DNA from: Hymenobacter baengnokdamensis
GTDB lineage: Bacteria; Bacteroidota; Bacteroidia; Cytophagales; Hymenobacteraceae
Length of the DNA: 64,000 nt
Reading direction: 5' to 3'
NCBI RefSeq assembly: GCF_008728635.1
Contig: NZ_CP044285.1
Location: 1,240,001 to 1,304,000, forward strand
Under the pieces are notes generated by a model. That model had not been told where the DNA came from and did no database searches. It saw nothing but the letters and a program-made list of their open reading frames with translations. A program made the position numbers and the translations under genes. Below, one piece after another: positions 27,017 to 34,273 of the stretch. Within the stretch, counting starts at the first letter, position 1. Each line of letters begins with the position of its first letter.

Positions 27017-27511
27017 CTACATGGCTCCGACGGTGGCACTACGCCGCTCCATTTGCACCGTGTTACGCCATACTCCGTGGTGCTGACCAATGCGTTCGCG
27101 GTGACCAATTATGCGGAAGCCCGCCCGCGTGTGAAGGCCAATGCTAGCCGTATTTTCTTCGAAGGTTCCGGCCTGTAGTGTCCAGATGCCTTGGGCTTCT
27201 GACTCCGCAATGAGGTTTTGCAGCAACTGACGGCCCACGCCCTGGCCGCGGGCTCCAGCAGCGATGTAAATACTGACTTCGGCTACGCCGCCGTACACGC
27301 AGCGACTCGATACTGGTGAGAGGGCCGCCCAGCCCTGCACGGTATCAGTATCATCGACGGCCACCAGGCGGCTGTGGGGTAGGTGCGCCCGGTCCCAGGC
27401 ATCCCATCCGGGTGCCTGAGTTTCAAACGTGGCATTGCCGGTAGCAATACCTTGCTCGTAGATGGCGCGCACGGCGGGCCAATGTGCCGCAGACAGGGGC
27501 TGAATGGTCAT
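27017..27511 (-). CDS. GNAT N-acetyltransferase, ArsN1/Pat-like
   Basis: 164 residues. Phosphinothricin acetyltransferase-like layout: AIYEQGIATGNATFET, AEVSIYIAAGARGQGVGRQLLQ with the acetyl-CoA loop, and GFRIIGHRERIGQHHGVWRNTVQMER. ArsN1 proteins of ars operons acetylate the arsenic antibiotic arsinothricin; relatives acetylate phosphinothricin or methionine sulfoximine. Its place between arsC and the DUF6428 gene supports the arsenic role. Confidence 0.85.
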   Translation of the reverse strand: MTIQPLSAAHWPAVRAIYEQGIATGNATFETQAPGWDAWDRAHLPHSRLVAVDDTDTVQGWAALSPVSSRCVYGGVAEVSIYIAAGARGQGVGRQLLQNLIAESEAQGIWTLQAGTFEENTASIGLHTRAGFRIIGHRERIGQHHGVWRNTVQMERRSATVGAM

Positions 27512-27574
27512 CAGTAAGGCAGGTTAGCAGTATTTTTGCAGTAGGATAACGTATTCGGCGAGCAGGAGCTAGGC

Positions 27575-28039
27575 TTAGCAACACCCGCCGCCAGGCGTGC
27601 AGCCGGAGCCCGCAAGTTGCAGCTGGGGCAGCGCAAACTGGCCGGCCGGAATACCGCAGGCGTCCTGAGCTAAGCAGGCCGTTTGTTTGGGAGTGAGCAC
27701 GAAATCGGTACCGTCGAAAGCTAGACCAAACTTACCGATGGTAGCTTGTTGGTACTCTACTTCAATGTCAAGGTCTTCGCTGCCAAGAATTTTCTCCGAT
27801 AGTTGTAAGATGTGCAGAAATTTCTGCGGGGCTAGGCGGTGGTCGTAGTCCCCAGCCTCCCAAAGCTGGAAATTAGCCCCCGTCTCCCGGCGTTCCACGC
27901 CCCCACAGTCGATAAAGTGCTTGCTCACCAAACCTACTTCCGTAACGTGGAAGTGGGCTGGCAGGTAGGTGCCGTCGGGCAGGCGAAAGTTAATGGCGTC
28001 TAACTCAGGCAACGCCCTTTTCATTTCTGCAATTTTCAT
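27575..28039 (-). CDS. DUF6428 family protein of ars operons
   Basis: About 154 residues from the ATG at 28039 (the frame runs on to 28081 over the arsR tail). LPAHFHVTEVGLVSKHFIDCGG and FQLWEAGDYDHRL are typical of DUF6428 proteins found in Bacteroidota arsenic operons. The C-terminus GSGCTPGGGCC is Cys-rich and could bind arsenite. The biochemical role is unknown; an arsenite chaperone is possible. Confidence 0.82.
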   Translation of the reverse strand: MKIAEMKRALPELDAINFRLPDGTYLPAHFHVTEVGLVSKHFIDCGGVERRETGANFQLWEAGDYDHRLAPQKFLHILQLSEKILGSEDLDIEVEYQQATIGKFGLAFDGTDFVLTPKQTACLAQDACGIPAGQFALPQLQLAGSGCTPGGGCC

Positions 28040-28068
28040 GGGGTGACAATTAAAAGGTGGATGGATAC

Positions 28069-28410
28069 TTAGCACACGCAAGTGGTGTCCGGACCGCCGC
28101 TAGTGGCCTCAATGAAAAAGGCCGAAAACTGCTGCTGAACACGGTGTAATAGTTCGGTATTTAAACAGTAGCAGACGGTTACTCCCTCGATTTCGCCGCG
28201 AATCAGGTCTACAGCTTTCAATTCTTGTAAATGCTGAGTGACGGTGGTGCGCGCGAGGGGCAGCTCCGCCGCGATGTCACCCGAGATGCAAGTGGTCTTG
28301 CTGGCCAAAAACTGAATAATGGCTATGCGAGCGGGGTGAGCTAATGCTTTTGCCACCCTGGCTAGCTGCTGTTGCTCAGCGGTAAAGGCAGCAGTTTTGG
28401 AGTAGGTCAC
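28069..28410 (-). CDS. arsR: ArsR-family repressor
   Basis: About 113 residues from a GTG at 28410. The longer frame to an ATG at 28446 would start inside the operator palindrome, so the GTG is preferred. It is a winged helix: LARVAKALAHPARIAIIQFL, ISGDIAAELPLARTTVTQHLQEL and a wing up to VCYCLN. The pair YCLN and the tail TTCVC give the only Cys residues besides TTCIS, so the inducer site may use C-terminal Cys. It should repress its own operon until arsenite binds. Confidence 0.88.
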   Translation of the reverse strand: MTYSKTAAFTAEQQQLARVAKALAHPARIAIIQFLASKTTCISGDIAAELPLARTTVTQHLQELKAVDLIRGEIEGVTVCYCLNTELLHRVQQQFSAFFIEATSGGPDTTCVC

Positions 28411-28424
28411 GACGAGCGGAATGA

Positions 28425-28471
28425 TTATGACGTAAACATACGGCATAACGCGCCGTATGTTTACGTCATAA
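28425..28471 (-). promoter_or_regulatory. Probable ArsR operator: perfect 20-bp inverted repeat
   Basis: 28425-28444 is the exact reverse complement of 28452-28471 with a seven-base spacer. The left arm reads TTATGACGTAAACATACGGC. It lies 15 bases upstream of the GTG start of arsR. On the minus strand an arm contains TATGTTTA, close to the Bacteroidota -7 box TAnnTTTG, so a bound repressor would cover the promoter. Confidence 0.75.
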
Positions 28472-29287
28472 GGTGAGTGAGCCTGGAAATAGATTAAAAA
28501 AAGCTGTCTCCTAGGAGTGATAGATAGTGATAAATTCCTCTCAGCCTAAATGTCTGAGGTTTCTTCAAAACACCGAGCTATTCGACCTTTTGGAGCAGCT
28601 CTAAGAAGGACGGGGGGGGAGTTTTTAGGAAAGAAACGCGATTCCTAAACCGGGTACCCCTCGTACCGCAAGCCTCCTATTTTTTCAAAATTGACTTGAT
28701 GTTAGAGAGTTCGGGTAGACGCTACTATAATCAAAATCCTGGTCTAAGCGGCACGGCCATTCTTGATAAGAATAACCAAAAGTGCGCCTACTGCCTGGAA
28801 TCGACCTTTTCGGGCGTCCAGAGTACGCTAGTGCGCACGTTGTTCGATGTCCGGTATGTAGGTGCCACCCGGACTAGGTATCTGGGCGAGGGGGCTGCTA
28901 CCTATAGGACAGCTGAGAAAAATTGGGCGCGTCTGTGCACATGCACGCACCAGGGCCCTGACCAAAATTGCCCCCTAATAATCTTTAGCAAAATGGGTCT
29001 TGAAAAAACGCTTTGCTAGTCGTCTTCAGTGACTCACTACTCTTTGACTTGCGGAAGCAAAATGGAAAAATTCTGCCGCGTCCGCACCCTCCTATGGATA
29101 TGAGCTAACCCCTAATACGGACTCACTACAGCGTTTAATTCTTCGGTTTGAGCCAAGCGGCCAGTGCCATTGAGGTCGTCTAGCTCGTCGCTAGCGGCTC
29201 ATTTACGCCCACTACCACCTCATCATAACTGCGGAATTATGCGACGATTAACTTGCTGGCCGTCCCGCCTCTTCTACCTTCGACCAC
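28472..29287. other. Intergenic region of about 800 bp, no gene recognised
   Basis: It separates the arsenic part from the defence-like part. Only an unconvincing 107-codon frame (28696-29019, plus strand) is open, with uneven composition and several Cys. No tRNA, IS end or clear repeat is seen. It may be decayed sequence at a junction between two acquired blocks. Confidence 0.5.
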
Positions 29288-30994
29288 ATGCCCTTTTCTC
29301 TTGCCGAGCTACGCCACCGCGCCGCTGATTTTGTGCGCCAGCACGCCGACGACTACGACGAAAAATCCCAGGCCCAGACCTTCCTGCGCGACTTCTTCGA
29401 CGTGTTCACCCCCCAGGGTCACCGCCGCGCTCGCTTCGAAACCCGCGTGAAGAAGCCCGATGGCTCGCAAGGCTACATCGATGCCCTGTGGCCCGGCACC
29501 TTGCTTGTGGAAATGAAAAGCCGGGACCGCGACCTCGACGCTGCCCATCAACAGGCCCTCGACTACCTGCCCCGCCTGCCCCAGGCCCACCTGCCCGGCT
29601 TCGTGCTCGTCAGCGACTTTGCGCGCCTGCGCCTCTACGACCTCGACCAGAATCTGCGCCACGACTTTGCCTTGGCCGAGCTGCCCGAGCACCTGCATCT
29701 ATTCGGTTTTCTCACCGGCTACCGGCCCGCCGGCACCCAGCGCCCCGAAGACCCCGCCAATGCCGAGGCCGCCGAGCTCATGGCCCAGCTCCACGATGCG
29801 CTGCTGGCCGATGGCTACGTCGGCCACCCCCTGGAGGTGCTGCTGGTGCGCCTGCTCTTCTGTCTGTTTGCCGAAGACACGGCCATCTTCGACACGGCCG
29901 AGTTCCGGGCCTTGCTGGAAGAGCACACTGCCCCCGATGGCCACGACCTCGGCGCTAAGCTCGGCGAGCTGTTTGCGGTACTCGACACGCCTAAGGAGCA
30001 GCGCGCCCGTGCCTTGGCCCCGCACCTGGCCAACTTCCCCTATGTAAACGGGGCGTTGTTTCGGGAAAACTTCCGGCCGCCGTCCTTCACCGAGGCCACC
30101 CGGCAGCGGCTCATCGACTGCACCTACTTCGACTGGAGCCGCATTTCGCCCGCCGTGTTCGGCTCGCTGTTTCAGTCCATCGCCGACCCCAAGCAGCGGC
30201 GCACTCTGGGCGCGCACTACACTTCCGAGCCCAACATTCTTAAGGTGCTCGACCCGCTGCTGCTCGATGACCTGCGTCAGGAGCTGGCCGCCGCCGGCAC
30301 CAACCGTGCGGCCCTCACCCGCTTGCAGCAGCGCGTGGCTAGCCTGCGCCTGCTCGACCCCGCCTGCGGCTGCGGCAATTTTCTGGTGGTGGCCTACCGC
30401 GAGCTGCGCCTCGTGGAGCACGCCGTGCTCGACCGCCTCTTCGAGCGCGGCTCGACAGGCGGCGTCAGCCTCAACCTAGCTCTCTACCAGCAAGTGCGCG
30501 TGGAGCAGGTGGCCGGCATCGAGGTGGAGGAGTTTGCCGCCCGCATCGCGGAGGTCGCCCTCTGGCTCATGGACCACCAGCTCAACCTGGCCCTGTCGGC
30601 CCGCTTCGACCAGCGCTACGTGCGCCTGCCCCTCACGGGCGGGACCCGCATCAAAATTGGAAATTCCCTCTTGGAAAATTGGGCTAAGATGCTGAATTTG
30701 CACTCTTTTTCGGAAGCTGCTGAAGACGCGAATGACGCGGTGAATAATAAAAACGCGGGACCACGCGGGACCACGCGGGACCACGCGGGACCACGCGGGA
30801 CCACGCGGGACCACAGCGGAATACTATGTCGTCGGCAATCCTCCATTTATTGGCTCCAAGCTCATGGCCGAGCCGCAACGGCGCGACCTGCTAGCCGTGG
30901 CAGGGACGCAGCTCAAAGGAGCCGGCGTGCTCGATTATGTAGCGGCCTGGTACTTGAAGGGCGCGCAAATGGTTCAGCAATTTCGTACGCTTAG
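29288..30994 (+). CDS. MmeI-like restriction-modification enzyme, N-terminal part in the current (OFF) frame
   Basis: 568 codons as read now. It has a PD-(D/E)xK nuclease site (D65, E75, K77 in VEMKS), a helical linker, then the methyltransferase motif I LDPACGCGNFL (D357). The last natural text is IKIGNSLLENW near residue 460. After that the frame enters six copies of a 10-bp repeat and leaves in the wrong frame for about 55 foreign residues. Downstream, frame three carries motif IV NPPF and the rest of the protein. Removing one repeat joins both parts into a 955-residue protein, close to MmeI (about 919). Type IIG/IIL enzymes join cutting, methylation and recognition in one chain. Confidence 0.85.
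   Translation: MPFSLAELRHRAADFVRQHADDYDEKSQAQTFLRDFFDVFTPQGHRRARFETRVKKPDGSQGYIDALWPGTLLVEMKSRDRDLDAAHQQALDYLPRLPQAHLPGFVLVSDFARLRLYDLDQNLRHDFALAELPEHLHLFGFLTGYRPAGTQRPEDPANAEAAELMAQLHDALLADGYVGHPLEVLLVRLLFCLFAEDTAIFDTAEFRALLEEHTAPDGHDLGAKLGELFAVLDTPKEQRARALAPHLANFPYVNGALFRENFRPPSFTEATRQRLIDCTYFDWSRISPAVFGSLFQSIADPKQRRTLGAHYTSEPNILKVLDPLLLDDLRQELAAAGTNRAALTRLQQRVASLRLLDPACGCGNFLVVAYRELRLVEHAVLDRLFERGSTGGVSLNLALYQQVRVEQVAGIEVEEFAARIAEVALWLMDHQLNLALSARFDQRYVRLPLTGGTRIKIGNSLLENWAKMLNLHSFSEAAEDANDAVNNKNAGPRGTTRDHAGPRGTTRDHSGILCRRQSSIYWLQAHGRAATARPASRGRDAAQRSRRARLCSGLVLEGRANGSAISYA
30753..30812. repeat. Six tandem copies of a 10-bp repeat inside the restriction gene
   Basis: ACGCGGGACC is repeated six times without change, followed by a partial unit. 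Ten is not a multiple of three, so each gain or loss shifts the frame. None of the three frames has a stop inside the array. By arithmetic, 5 or 8 copies join the N- and C-terminal frames and 6 or 7 do not, so the copy number seen here is an OFF state. This is the hallmark of phase variation by slipped-strand mispairing. Confidence 0.92.
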
Positions 30995-32165
30995 GGTAGC
31001 CTTCGTGAGCACTAATTCTGTGACGCAGGGTGAACAGGTAGGTCTGCTCTGGGGCGAGATTCTAACACGCTACCGCTGCCACATTCAGTTTGCCCACCGC
31101 ACCTTCCGATGGAGCAACGAGGCGCGGGGCAATGCCGCCGTGTATTGTATCATCGTGGGTTACGGGGCCGACAAGCTGCCTAGCCCGCGCCTGTTTGACT
31201 ATCCCACCCCGCGCAGCGCCCCGCAGGAAATCCCGGCTAAAAGTATCAATGCCTATTTGGTGGATGGGCCGGAGGTAGTAGTGGTGAAAAGAAGCAAGCC
31301 GTTAAGTAATGTGCCGCCCATGATTTTTGGTTCAATGCCAAATGATGGCGGGCATTTCATATTGTCTGAAGAAGAAAAAGAAACTATTGTTGCGGCAGAG
31401 CCAGAAGCCGCGCAATTCATAAGGCGTTACACGGGAGGCGACGACTTTATTAATAATAAGGTGCGGTATTGCCTCTGGCTGGAGAGCGCATCGCCTTCCC
31501 AGTTACAAAAGATGCCTCAGGTTATGGCGCGGGTGAAGCAAGTGCAGCAAGTGCGCCTAGCCAGTACCAGAGGCACCACTAAAGCCCTTGCAGCATTTCC
31601 CACATTATTCGGCGAAGTCCGACAGCCTAAGAGCGAATACCTATTAGTCCCGCGAGTTTCTTCTGAACGACGGAAATACATTCCTATCGGCTTCATGCCC
31701 GCCGAGATAGTGGGCAACGACCAAATTATGTTGGTCCCCAACGCCACACCGTACCTATTCGGCATCCTCACTTCGGAAATGCACATGGCTTGGGTAAAGC
31801 AGGTTTGCGGCCGATTGAAGTCCGACTTCCGCTACTCCGGCACTCTCGTCTACAACAACTACCCCTTCCCGTCCGCGCCCACCGAGGCTCAACGCCAAGC
31901 TGTCGCCGTCGCCGCCGAAGCTGTGCTAGCCGCCCGCGCCGCCTTCCCCACCGAAAGCCTAGCTGCCCTCTACGACCCTAGCACCATGCCACCCGCGCTA
32001 GCCCGCGCCCACCAGGCCCTCGACCGCGCCGTAGACCGCTGCTATCGCCCGCAGCCGTTCAGCACCGAGTTGGCCCGCCTCGAATTTCTCTTCGGCCTCT
32101 ACCAGCAGCTCAGCGCCCCCGTGCTAGGCACCACCCCCAAAAAGGCTCGGGCCAGCCGCTCCTAA
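30864..32165 (+). CDS. MmeI-like restriction-modification enzyme, C-terminal part in the other frame
   Basis: 433 codons from the first ATG; the frame is open from 30744. Just before this ATG it reads YYVVGNPPFIGSKL, the catalytic motif IV (NPPF) of N6-adenine methyltransferases. The text then continues through the rest of the methyltransferase (RTFRWSNEARGNAAVYCIIVG) to the target recognition domain and the C-terminal YNNYPFPSAPTEAQRQAV of MmeI-like proteins. Started alone at 30864 it would lack motif I and IV and should be inactive. It is expressed as part of the full enzyme when the repeat is in phase. Confidence 0.85.
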   Translation: MAEPQRRDLLAVAGTQLKGAGVLDYVAAWYLKGAQMVQQFRTLRVAFVSTNSVTQGEQVGLLWGEILTRYRCHIQFAHRTFRWSNEARGNAAVYCIIVGYGADKLPSPRLFDYPTPRSAPQEIPAKSINAYLVDGPEVVVVKRSKPLSNVPPMIFGSMPNDGGHFILSEEEKETIVAAEPEAAQFIRRYTGGDDFINNKVRYCLWLESASPSQLQKMPQVMARVKQVQQVRLASTRGTTKALAAFPTLFGEVRQPKSEYLLVPRVSSERRKYIPIGFMPAEIVGNDQIMLVPNATPYLFGILTSEMHMAWVKQVCGRLKSDFRYSGTLVYNNYPFPSAPTEAQRQAVAVAAEAVLAARAAFPTESLAALYDPSTMPPALARAHQALDRAVDRCYRPQPFSTELARLEFLFGLYQQLSAPVLGTTPKKARASRS

Positions 32166-32183
32166 CGCGCCCCTTGCAACCTC

Positions 32184-32978
32184 ATGGACCGTACAAAACT
32201 GCTTGCCCTGCGCGAAAAAGTGGAGGCCATTTCACTGCCCAAGGTGTCTACTGCCATGCAGGGCTACCACTCAGGCCCTAGCCACGATGAGGCCGCCCAA
32301 AAGGCCCTGGCTGCGGCGGCCACCACCGCTACTGGCCTGCTCAACAAAGCCAAGCTAGCGCGTGGGGCGGCCCACCAGAAGAAGCTCGTCGCCCTAGCCG
32401 ACCAGCTCAAGGCTACCAGCAGTAACGGCTTCGGTGGCCCCGTCCGGCTACCCCTAGCCGCGCTAAGCACTGCCCGCGCCAGCCTCTTGCGTATTCTAAA
32501 AGCTGTCGATGCCGAAAGCCGCAAGGTGTTTATCGTGCACGGCCGCGACGAAGCCATGCGCAAGGAGGCCCAGGCCACCCTCAACCGCTTCGGCATCGAG
32601 GGTATTGTGTTGCACGAAGAAATCAATGAGGGCCAAACCATCATCGAAAAATTTGACCGTGAAGCTCGCGCGTGTGGCTATGCCGTCGTCCTATTCAGTC
32701 CCGATGACATGGGTGGCCTTCGGGTCGGCAAAACTGCCCCGAAACTCTCGCCCCGCGCCCGCCAAAATGTGGTGCTTGAGCTCGGATACTTCGTGGCGCT
32801 ACTCGGCCGCAAAAACGTGTTCGTGCTGGTAGCTGGCTCTGGCTTGGAGCAGCCCAGCGACTTCCACGGCGTCGTTTATGAGTCCTACGACAAGGCCGGT
32901 GGCTGGAAGCGCCGCCTTGCCAATGAGCTATCTGCCCAGGGCTTCTACATCGACCCGGCGGTGCTTAAAAAAGTATAG
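32184..32978 (+). CDS. TIR-like domain protein (CAP12/Pycsar effector type)
   Basis: 264 residues. Residues 1-110 are helical and Ala-rich with no known domain. From 115 the TIR-like fold of PF10137 begins: KVFIVHGRDEAMR, LHEEINEGQTIIEKF, VVLFSPDDMGG, then RQNVVLELGYFVALLGRKNV, in which the Glu is the likely NADase residue. Such domains act as NAD-degrading effectors in CBASS and Pycsar, but no cyclase gene is nearby. It starts 18 bases after the restriction gene, so it is in the same operon. It may kill or arrest cells when the restriction barrier is breached. Confidence 0.82.
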   Translation: MDRTKLLALREKVEAISLPKVSTAMQGYHSGPSHDEAAQKALAAAATTATGLLNKAKLARGAAHQKKLVALADQLKATSSNGFGGPVRLPLAALSTARASLLRILKAVDAESRKVFIVHGRDEAMRKEAQATLNRFGIEGIVLHEEINEGQTIIEKFDREARACGYAVVLFSPDDMGGLRVGKTAPKLSPRARQNVVLELGYFVALLGRKNVFVLVAGSGLEQPSDFHGVVYESYDKAGGWKRRLANELSAQGFYIDPAVLKKV

Positions 32979-32990
32979 CCTCTTGAAGCT

Positions 32991-33043
32991 AAAGAATAGA
33001 AAAGCCTGGCTGCTATGTATGTAGTCGGGCTTTTCTATTCTTT
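32991..33043 (+). terminator. Terminator after the TIR-like gene
   Basis: A 16-bp perfect stem (32991-33006 with 33028-33043) with an AT-rich outer part and T-rich tail. It ends the restriction/TIR operon and may also serve the convergent TIGR04255 operon. Confidence 0.75.
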
Positions 33044-33086
33044 CTAGATTAACCACCACACTAATCTTCGGCCTAAAAATAGCGAG

Positions 33087-33704
33087 CTAGGATGTAGAAG
33101 AGTATAAAGAGCTTTGCCAGGAACCATATATCGGGACCGATTCTGGCGGGGATGTTTTCACCTGCTCTATTAACCATGGGCGAATACGGCGAGCTGCCTT
33201 ATCTATCTGGCCTCTCGACATTTGAGCAACCGCTACGCCGGTTTCATCATGAAAATGCAATTCAAAATGCCAGTAATTGCAGCGTGTGGGCTTGTGACAG
33301 ACGCAGCAAGTATACTGCTTACCTGCACCCAAAAATGATACTCCGTGCAAGTCCCGAATATCAAGCCAATAGTAATTCCAGGTGCCTGACTCTTTATATT
33401 CAGCCTCTTCCTCTTGTGGCAGTAGGCCTTGTTCTCCCTCTTGCCAATAAGCATACAGCGTGGCCACCAGAGGGCGCCAACCAATATCCTCAATCTGAAA
33501 TTGTCCTAACAGGTTGACCGAAAATCCCCGCGCAATATCCTCTGTAGGTGAACTTAGCTGCCCGACTAAAATTTTACCATCCTCGCCTAGCAAGGGCAAA
33601 AAGGTAGGGGTACGGCGAGCTACGACACCACTCAGTACCTGGTCTCCGCCAACGAGTACATAGCTGGGCTGCGGCAGCAACCGCGCCGGGTAAGTTGAAG
33701 CCAC
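33087..33704 (-). CDS. Unknown protein, third gene of the TIGR04255 operon
   Basis: 205 residues from a GTG start. It has a Cys/His-rich stretch (YTCCVCHKPTRCNYWHFELH) near residue 130 that could bind zinc, and an otherwise mixed alpha/beta composition. No family is recognised. The gene before it ends 20 bases upstream, so it is co-transcribed. Confidence 0.55.
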   Translation of the reverse strand: MASTYPARLLPQPSYVLVGGDQVLSGVVARRTPTFLPLLGEDGKILVGQLSSPTEDIARGFSVNLLGQFQIEDIGWRPLVATLYAYWQEGEQGLLPQEEEAEYKESGTWNYYWLDIRDLHGVSFLGAGKQYTCCVCHKPTRCNYWHFELHFHDETGVAVAQMSRGQIDKAARRIRPWLIEQVKTSPPESVPIYGSWQSSLYSSTS

Positions 33705-33724
33705 TTCCTACAATCATAGCCCTA

Positions 33725-34252
33725 TTAGCGGGCCTCTGTCACTAGTTTCAACTCGGCCAAGCGTGGTAGCAGTGCTCGTAATGCTCCGCTAGCCCCCCAG
33801 CGCTCACTGCCAGCATGTCGCAACGACACAAATGTATCTTCGTCAGCATCGGCATCTGGGCCTATCGCTACCTCTACGTGCAAGGTACCTAATTCATCTT
33901 CAAGCTCTGCTCGCAGATTCAGCCCCTGGTCGTAGGTCAGCCCCAACACTACTGTGCGCACCCCAAGCGGACGTACCGAAGCCAACAACTGCGTAGCAAG
34001 TGTTAAAACAGCCTCTTTAGTCACACCTGGAAAATATGACTGCTTCTGGGCAAACTCTTGCAGCAACATCGAATACAAGCGGCTGTCACGGCCCTCTTGC
34101 AGCTTAGCAGATGTGTCACCCAGAATCAGTCGACCCGACACCGAATTAGGTGTGCTGCGTAACGGCAACGTTGGCGCCTGGCGGAAGCCATATTGACGGG
34201 TATAGGCAGTAGTAGATTGGTTGGGGGTGGGTAGGATAGAGTAGGTAGCCAT
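33725..34252 (-). CDS. Unknown protein, second gene of the TIGR04255 operon
   Basis: 175 residues. The first 40 are polar and Thr/Ser-rich, probably disordered; the rest has an alpha/beta pattern with HVEVAIGPDADADEDTFVSL. No domain is recognised. It lies between the TIGR04255-type gene (21 bases upstream) and the Cys/His-containing gene. Confidence 0.55.
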   Translation of the reverse strand: MATYSILPTPNQSTTAYTRQYGFRQAPTLPLRSTPNSVSGRLILGDTSAKLQEGRDSRLYSMLLQEFAQKQSYFPGVTKEAVLTLATQLLASVRPLGVRTVVLGLTYDQGLNLRAELEDELGTLHVEVAIGPDADADEDTFVSLRHAGSERWGASGALRALLPRLAELKLVTEAR

Positions 34253-34273
34253 GTTATAGGCAAAGGTATTAAC

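Noticed and set aside
28696..29019. A 107-codon ORF in the gap after arsR
   Set aside because: No domain, odd composition and no operon context; a chance frame is more likely.
30753..30812. A CRISPR array
   Set aside because: The 10-bp units are contiguous with no spacers and lie inside a coding region.
29288..32165. Two separate genes, a nuclease and a methyltransferase subunit
   Set aside because: Motif I and motif IV of one methyltransferase are on different sides of the repeat, and neither half alone would be a complete enzyme.
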